DNA of 64,000 nt from Spirogloea muscicola (Eukaryota > Streptophyta > Zygnematophyceae > Spirogloeales > Spirogloeaceae), in NCBI GenBank assembly GCA_009602725.1, contig WELB01000007.1, positions 1,316,310 through 1,380,309 on the forward strand, written 5' to 3'. The notes below the pieces were generated by a model, which was not told the origin of the DNA, did no database searches, and was given only the letters and a program-made list of their open reading frames with translations. Made by a program: the position numbers and the translations under genes. The first letter of the stretch is position 1. Every line of letters begins with the position of its first letter. This document shows positions 58,701-64,000 of this stretch, one piece after another.

Positions 58701-59755
58701 CAGACTTGCTCACCACACCCTGCATGTAACATGTTGCGCTTCCCCTGTGAGCAAGGGTGGCAGACCCCTGCGCCACTTGCCCTCACTAACGACATGACAT
58801 GATCATGTATGATTGCAGCATGATGTCCCATGCACTTCCTCTAGACGAGCGTAGCATCTGATGCCGACAACAAGTGCAATGAGGATCATGGAGGTCGCTG
58901 CTGTACCTGACCCATGGAGATGTTGCGGTCATTGCAATCAGTGCTGTACAATGATCTCTTGAACTCGAGGGAGGTCCAGATTGTCCCATTTACATCTGCA
59001 CTTTCTTCCCCTGAAAGGGTGATCACATCTTGCTGGAAGTCTAGGAGCACTCCTTCGCGAGACTGGTTGTATGCAAAATAATCAAGCACCAGCGCTTGAT
59101 TGTTATTCACTGTTCCCACAATGAGATCTGCAATATCCAAGTGTGCCAATCATGGCACACGCTTGCATGAGAGTATACCCTTCAGACAAGACCACGTTCT
59201 GCTCAAGCAAAGTATACCTGTGCTCAGCTCGTTCCCAGATCTAAATGCCAAGACTTCGTAATCGCTTGCAGCTACTTTTACAGTGCCGAATACTATGATG
59301 GACTAACAGACTGCTAGTAGCTGCACATTGCAGGGGCTCGCTGTTTGGCGTAGTGATTATCGACAAGGTGGTATATGCACCTGAGCCCTTCATGGAGCCG
59401 ACCTCAGATATGCCGAGGCCTACAAAGCCCTGCGTACGAGCCTTGACACCAAACTGCACGATCACAGAGGCCCCTCGACCTTGTTTTATCATCAAACTGC
59501 AGTCTTTTCCTTGCCAACATAGATCTCTGTCAAGTGCAAGTGACTGCAAGCTCCAGCATTGCTGACAGGCGGACGAATGTGGGTACAGACCTGTATGGAG
59601 GTGGAGTCCTCGATCAGCTTCCAGAAGAGCTTGTAGTCGGTACTGAGGTCCACGCTGTACGAGTAGACGCTCTCATTGAAAGCGTACGCAGAGTAACAGC
59701 AGGAGGCGATGGTGACCAGGCCTGCAACTGATCGTAGCAGGGCAGACATGGCCAT
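55732..59755 (-). CDS. DBH-like copper monooxygenase 2 (DOMON plus Cu2 monooxygenase)
   Basis: Full-length paralogue of the neighbouring gene, in the same orientation. Twelve exons by eye: 59591-59755, 59381-59453, 58907-59127, 58542-58675, 58233-58352, 57792-58080, 57520-57584, 57361-57438, 56998-about 57149, 56619-about 56742, about 56201-56430, 55732-56005; about 640 residues. Signal peptide MAMSALLRSVAGLVTIASCC. DOMON: GFVGLGISEVGSMKGS, ALVLDYFAYNQSREGVLLDF. Copper site H: PSTVHHMVLYSC and VLEMHYTNPSS; site M: SSLLHQHLIGKS (HxH) and DEMCLHYLTYYP (Met). All predicted copper ligands are present, so it should be active. The C-terminus has NSTCDPTYQGANILQSPLAG and a hydrophobic tail, again suggesting a membrane or GPI anchor. 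Substrate is unknown; a catecholamine role should not be assumed. Confidence 0.88.
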
Positions 59756-60135
59756 GTTGGCAAGCGAGGTGCGAGGTGCTCGAGCAAGGGACGGGCAGCG
59801 GGACGGCGATGCCCGGTGTCGCAGGAGGGCCAGCAGCTGAAGAGCAGGTGCTTGCGAGTACGCGAGGACTGGGGTGCACTACTAAAGGAGAATGACAATT
59901 GCTTGCAAATGACGACCGCTGCAGCCGCCACGGCGGGGCTGGGCGAGCTGCAGGAATCGGGGGAGCCTCGGCAGCTAGCTGGACCCGCGGCGCTGCGGGG
60001 AGGGGCAAACGCGTCTGCCGTGCGGGAAGGTGCGGATGTTACTGGCCACGAGCCTCGCGACGGGGCGGCCCTTTGTATCGCATGGCGGGGGCGTTCCCAC
60101 AGATATATGGCGTCCTTTCTCCCTTGTGTTTGCGA
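59756..60135. other. Upstream region of DBH-like gene 2
   Basis: Presumed promoter of the minus-strand gene; GC-rich towards 60000-60070. No definite motif was recognised. Confidence 0.4.
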
Positions 60136-60315
60136 TTTTGTGAGCCTGTCCGATAATGTATGTGCTCATCCGTGGGTACCAACGTCACACTGTCGTCCCC
60201 TTAGCCACCTTGGCACAGTGCTTCGAATCATGTAGCCCCAAGCTTTGCACTAGTTTTTGCCTGAACACAGTGCTGGCTTGCATTATTAGTCCATTTCATG
60301 CGCACAGCGCGCATC
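60100..60315 (+). mobile_element. LINE-like retrotransposon 3' end (copy 6) with tail
   Basis: TGTCCGATAATGTATGTGCT then CATCCGTGGGTACC (60136-60180) matches the SDMYVLTRGY end of the other copies with one extra base. It is followed by GCCTGAACACAGTGCTGGCT and TTTCATGCGCACAGCGCGCA (about 60250-60315), the same tail as elsewhere. Strongly 5'-truncated. Confidence 0.5.
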
Positions 60316-61740
60316 CGCTGTGCACACGGCGGTGGCGCTGATTCGCGGTGGGAGCCGGGGGGGGGTTGGTTGGCCTTCGCGCCCGCTTCCCGCCGCCTTC
60401 CCCCCGGCTCCCGATCCCCCGGCCCCGCTCCCCGGCCGCCTGTGTGGGCCCCCCGACGCTGCTTCCTGCCCAGTTGCGCTCCCCCCCCGCCATCATTACG
60501 GTCGGCCACGCCGCCCGCGGTTACAGGCGGGAGCAACTCCCTTCTCTCCGGTCCCTGGGCTAGGCCGATCATCGCCTCTCTGATTCGCGGCTGCTTAGCA
60601 GGGGTTACTGAGTGATTTGCCCTGGCTCCCTTCTCGTACTTTGTCCATTCTTTTTTGGGCTGGCTGTTCCAGCCCCTATCCTCAATCGGCGAGCTCTTTC
60701 TTCGATTTGCAGCTGCTTTCTTTCTTTGTGTGCTTTGTTTTCTTAGCGCTTCCTCTGGCCCCCTTCTCGTACTTTGTTCATTCTTTTTTGGGCTGGCATT
60801 TCCAGCCCCTATCCTCAATGGGCGAGCCCTTCTTCTACTGGGAGAACTTGGGTAGGACTAAAGTACCCACGCGTGAGGAGCCGCAAATCCGAAAGACTAG
60901 AAGCCGGAAAGCCATCCCCTAAGTTTGATTGCTTCAATACACGAAATTCTTCCTAAAGAAAGGCAGAGGCTGCAGCGAGAGCACGGCCAGCATGCAGGTG
61001 CAAGGCGTGGGCCATGGACCGCTCAATGTTTCCATGGGCGAGCCCTTTCTTTTATGCTCAAATTTCTTCTGCTCCCAGTAGTTCCGTCATTCCTGGCGCA
61101 CACCGTCGGGTCGGCAGGCCCGCCGCCGCCATCTACGATGTCGCGCTGGCGTCGCGGAGGGTCCGTGCCACCCTGCTCCAGCGTGGAGATCTCCCCTCGC
61201 TGAGCCCGACAAGCGTAAGGCTTTGATTGGCCACCCTTTCCAATTTCAAAGCGCCTTTCTCACTGGCCCCGACAAGCGTACGACGGCGGTTGCACATCTG
61301 CGGGGCTCGGGCCTCGCTTGCGTGTCTCACCAACACGCCACCGGGCTGGCAAACGACAAACACCGTGCCGCTTGAAGCTGTCTTCTCCTTGGTTTGGCTG
61401 CTTGGCGTGAGGGTCACGCCACTTGACAGAAGCAATCAGACGCACTTAGAAGTTGGCCTAGTCGTATCCCACTCTCATCTGATGTGAAGTCGACGCCAGG
61501 CTTAGACGCGTCCGACTGCGCGTCGAATGTGCGCATGAGTTATACGCTTTCCACGTTTGTTTACGCTGTTCACTTCATTATGTGAAGAACGGTCTTAATG
61601 TGGTATTCAGGGCCACTGCCTCAATGAACCAAGAAGTGCGGAACTCCCTCCGCACCTGCTCGGTATCATTCGAGACCCTCATTCGCCTTTTCAGACTGGC
61701 TGCCATCATCCTCAGCCCGCTTTTCACGCCCTTTGAAACA
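60316..61740. other. Repeat-rich GC-rich region, otherwise unassigned
   Basis: 60320-60560 is very GC-rich with C and G runs and no recognised protein. 60870-61740 has no supported gene; frames at 61014-61226 and 61227-61487 resemble no family known to me. Confidence 0.4.
60590..60870 (+). repeat. Two near-tandem copies of the TTTTTTGGGCTGGC hairpin repeat
   Basis: 60628-60710 and 60755-60835 share CTTCTCGTACTTTGTCCATT, then TTTTTTGGGCTGGC, a four-to-six-base loop, and CCAGCCCCTATCCTCAAT. Each forms a short stem (GGGCTGG with CCAGCCC). The first follows GGGGTTACTGAGTGATTTGC, which resembles the stop region of the LINE-like copies. Confidence 0.75.
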
Positions 61741-62500
61741 ACGAACTAGCAACTACAAGAGAAGTTCCTCATAAGGGGCGAGGTCCGTGACAGGCCAGCC
61801 CAGAAGGAATGACAAGGTCCACAGAAGCCGGTAGCTCAGACCACGCCTTAGTAAGTGACTGAACTGTGGATACAGTAGCCATTCTGGCGCTTGGCTCAAT
61901 CTCTCGGGAAACGCGAATGCAATGAGGTCACAAAGTGCACTACATAGATTCTCATCTACCTGGCACCTCATGGCATACCTTCTTCGGTCCACAGGGCTAC
62001 TATTTGCCAACAAGGCACTAGCATCCATCGTCACACTGAGATACGCGATGCCACAGCCTCCGCAATCCACTCATATGCACCAAGGTCGATCTCCTCAAAG
62101 AGGTCAGAAGCCTACTGGCCTTACGCATGCCTGCTTCTTAGTAGGCCCTTCAACTCTAAGGGTAAGGCGCGTTCGAAGATATTTTGGGCCATATCCAGGT
62201 ATATCCTACTACCTGTTCTACATCGGCCGGCCTTCACAGCCACCGCCCCCTTGTTGAAGAGATTCTCTCGGCAAGCAACACGGTCTACCACCAACGAAAA
62301 CACCTCCATAATTGTTGCCTTTTGTTGCCGCCCTCCTGCGCCATCTCATGCGCTCGCACTGCAACTCCGTCCAGCACCTCTGACCAACTTTCATTTCCGC
62401 TGGTCTGCGAGTAGCCTACCATGGACCACTCCCAGCGCCGCCAGACACTTAAGCAGCGCTGTTTCGGCCTCTCTACGGCATCTGAGATGAAGAGGATACT
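61741..62500. other. Unclassified, possibly degraded mobile DNA
   Basis: A copy of the GGCCAGCCCAGAAGG repeat lies at about 61793. Frames on both strands (61753-62070 minus, 61922-62257 plus, 62121-62309 minus) show no family I can name. No intact gene is supported. Confidence 0.35.
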
Positions 62501-63370
62501 GATTAGATTAGGTGAGATGCAGGAGCTTCAAAATAGTAATCATATCCTTTTGTTCCTGCGTCCAGACCTGTGCCATTAAGAGCCCTTTGGCTGCGAGTTG
62601 TGGCCTGGCAAGGTTGCCTAGCCTCTCCAAGCATTCATCAGGCCGCCTTTTGCAAGGCATAAAACTCATGACAGCAATGAATTGATGTGAATGTATAACG
62701 CATTTGCTTCGAAAGCCCTGCATTGCAAAGCAATCTACATGAGAGAAGTGAGTACACATAAACATGTACATCTTGTACATTGTATATATATAACACTGGA
62801 ATGATGGGAATGATAATTCTTAGTATTTCACACAGTAGGCAACTACTAGCGTGTCTGGAGGAACCTATTGTAAATAGCACATAGACGTGTACACCTCCCT
62901 CTGCCGGGCTTCAAGGTAGGTACATGCACATGCACCTGGCAAAGTACTCCACTAGTACAGGTCATCTTCAGAAGAACGGCTATACTCATCTCTACACTGG
63001 ACAATGAACAAGTGGAAGCTTGACAATGGACAAGCACACATGACAAGAATTTGTAGCAGGCACAATCATTGTCAACGAAAACTGTACAGTCATTGACATG
63101 ATTCCCTTTGGCATCCTCTGGGTGGAGGACCGCAGCATCTAGAGATAGCATCAGTTCATGGAATAGTGTACTAGTTGCAGGAAGGTACACAAGGGAGGAG
63201 CCTAAGGGCATGCTGCAGATGGTGCACCCAAGGTGCCCAAGTTTGCCTGCCGACTACATGTATGAACTTGGGAGGTCAGGAGAGCTGCACCCTCCATCAA
63301 CAATGCAATAGTCAATCTAGTCAGTTCCCTTAACACCAGCTACGCCGTTCCATGGCAGCAATTTCGTCTG
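62501..63370. other. AT-richer stretch, probable 3' region of the E2 gene
   Basis: No gene recognised. TATATATA near 62785 and runs of short frames only. Probably the 3' UTR of the minus-strand E2 gene and intergenic DNA. Confidence 0.4.
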
Positions 63371-64000
63371 TCATGAGCCGCATTCCAGCGACTTCCGCAC
63401 GCACTGGCGGACACGTCTGAAGGAGGGAAACAACAGAGTTCATCAGCTCCCCAATGATTGTAGCCATGTGTGGCACAGATGCATTGCACAGAAGGCTTGG
63501 GCTATGTGGAAAAAGGAAAATAATACTTTGGCAATGACCTGTTATAGGAGGGCACATCATTCGTGTAGAGCTGCGCTGCTTCCGCATTTGCAGGGCTAGC
63601 TGGATTAGGATCTGCAAGCAATGACTGCAGAAGCAACAGGTAGCACATTCTCAGTGAGAGCTATGAGTGAGACTTGGTTTATCAGGGTTCAACCCTTGAC
63701 AACAGTACTTTCTGAGGACCACCTTGTCCCCCTACCCTTACTTCAGTACAGCTACTACAGGATCGGTTGTCATTCCCAAATTGTGGCACCGAGGCATTCA
63801 TGATCTCATCTTTCACCTGAATAGATGTCAAGATTGTGCAGATATTGTGGCAAGGCGACCATGCATCTTGAATGATATCCATGCACAGCGTCCCATCACT
63901 GTAAACTGCACTACAATGCGGAGCTGGTCAAAAAGCCAAGCACGTGCAGAGAAGCAACAGGATGTGGAAAGAGTAACGTATGGTGACAACCCATGAAGTG
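63371..64000 (-). CDS. RAD6: Ubiquitin-conjugating enzyme E2, RAD6/UBC2 type (partial, C-terminal half)
   Basis: Transfers ubiquitin to targets; RAD6-type enzymes act in DNA damage tolerance and histone H2B ubiquitination. Minus strand; the 5' end lies beyond the window. Exons: 63817-63898 ([20 protein letters not shown] then TILTSIQ), 63539-63624 ([20 protein letters not shown]) and 63371-63416 ([15 protein letters not shown], stop). Phases fit at both introns. The catalytic Cys is in GTLCMDI, at the usual distance from the DxWSP motif, and SPANAEAA is typical of the RAD6 group. Upstream of 63898 the coding sequence must continue in an exon outside the window. The C-terminal tail lacks an acidic extension, as in plant UBC1-3. 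Confidence 0.82.

Noticed and set aside
62846-63211. 121-codon minus-strand frame after the E2 gene
   Set aside because: No family match; likely part of the E2 3' region.

Overview
The window is nuclear DNA from a green-lineage eukaryote, most likely a unicellular or simple green alga and possibly an early streptophyte. The evidence is spliceosomal GT-AG introns in nearly every gene, a plant-type Mediator subunit 18, a plastid bilin reductase, a plant-type peroxisomal DEG15 protease ending in SRL, a LEA gene with plant-style ABRE/CE3 promoter motifs, and GC-rich promoters with CCG repeats. The species is not proven by the sequence. Three runs of N (5922-6421, 16673-17156, 54597-55101) fall at GC-rich promoters or gene starts.

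Layout. 1-5800 is a repeat nest: a degraded copia-type fossil, a degraded gypsy-type fossil on the other strand, a long foldback element whose arms carry 35-bp tandem repeats, and LINE-like 3' ends. 7220-9602 is RAD51D (+). 9600-12660 is repeats and unassigned DNA. 13232-14160 is a three-exon LEA gene (+). 14762-16479 is a ferredoxin-dependent bilin reductase (-), head to head with MED18 (17189-18534, +) across a gap. 18535-20800 is repeats. 21109-22360 is a pyruvoyl-dependent arginine decarboxylase (+). 23327-25169 is a five-exon membrane protein (+). 25691-30341 is DEG15 (-). 30900-33967 is a saccharopine-dehydrogenase-like oxidoreductase (+). 35653-38296 is a secretory GT23/fucosyltransferase-like protein (+). 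39439-49569 is a THADA/Trm732 homologue of about 2,600 residues (+). 49900-54596 and 55732-59755 are two tandem dopamine-beta-monooxygenase-like copper enzymes (-). 60000-62420 is repeats. 63371-64000 is the 3' part of a RAD6-type E2 (-).

The genes do not form one pathway. Themes are DNA repair and ubiquitin (RAD51D, RAD6-type E2), stress (LEA), organelle functions (bilin reductase, DEG15), tRNA modification (THADA) and extracellular copper oxidation (the DBH-like pair).

Most worth following: the ABRE+CE3 promoter on an algal LEA gene; a pyruvoyl-type arginine decarboxylase with a probable plastid leader; the complete-looking DBH-like tandem pair with C-terminal anchors; the foldback element; and a LINE-like family with repeated identical 3' ends plus two dispersed tail or hairpin families. 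Exon borders were read by eye from GT-AG sites, frame continuity and remembered family sequences; no search was run.
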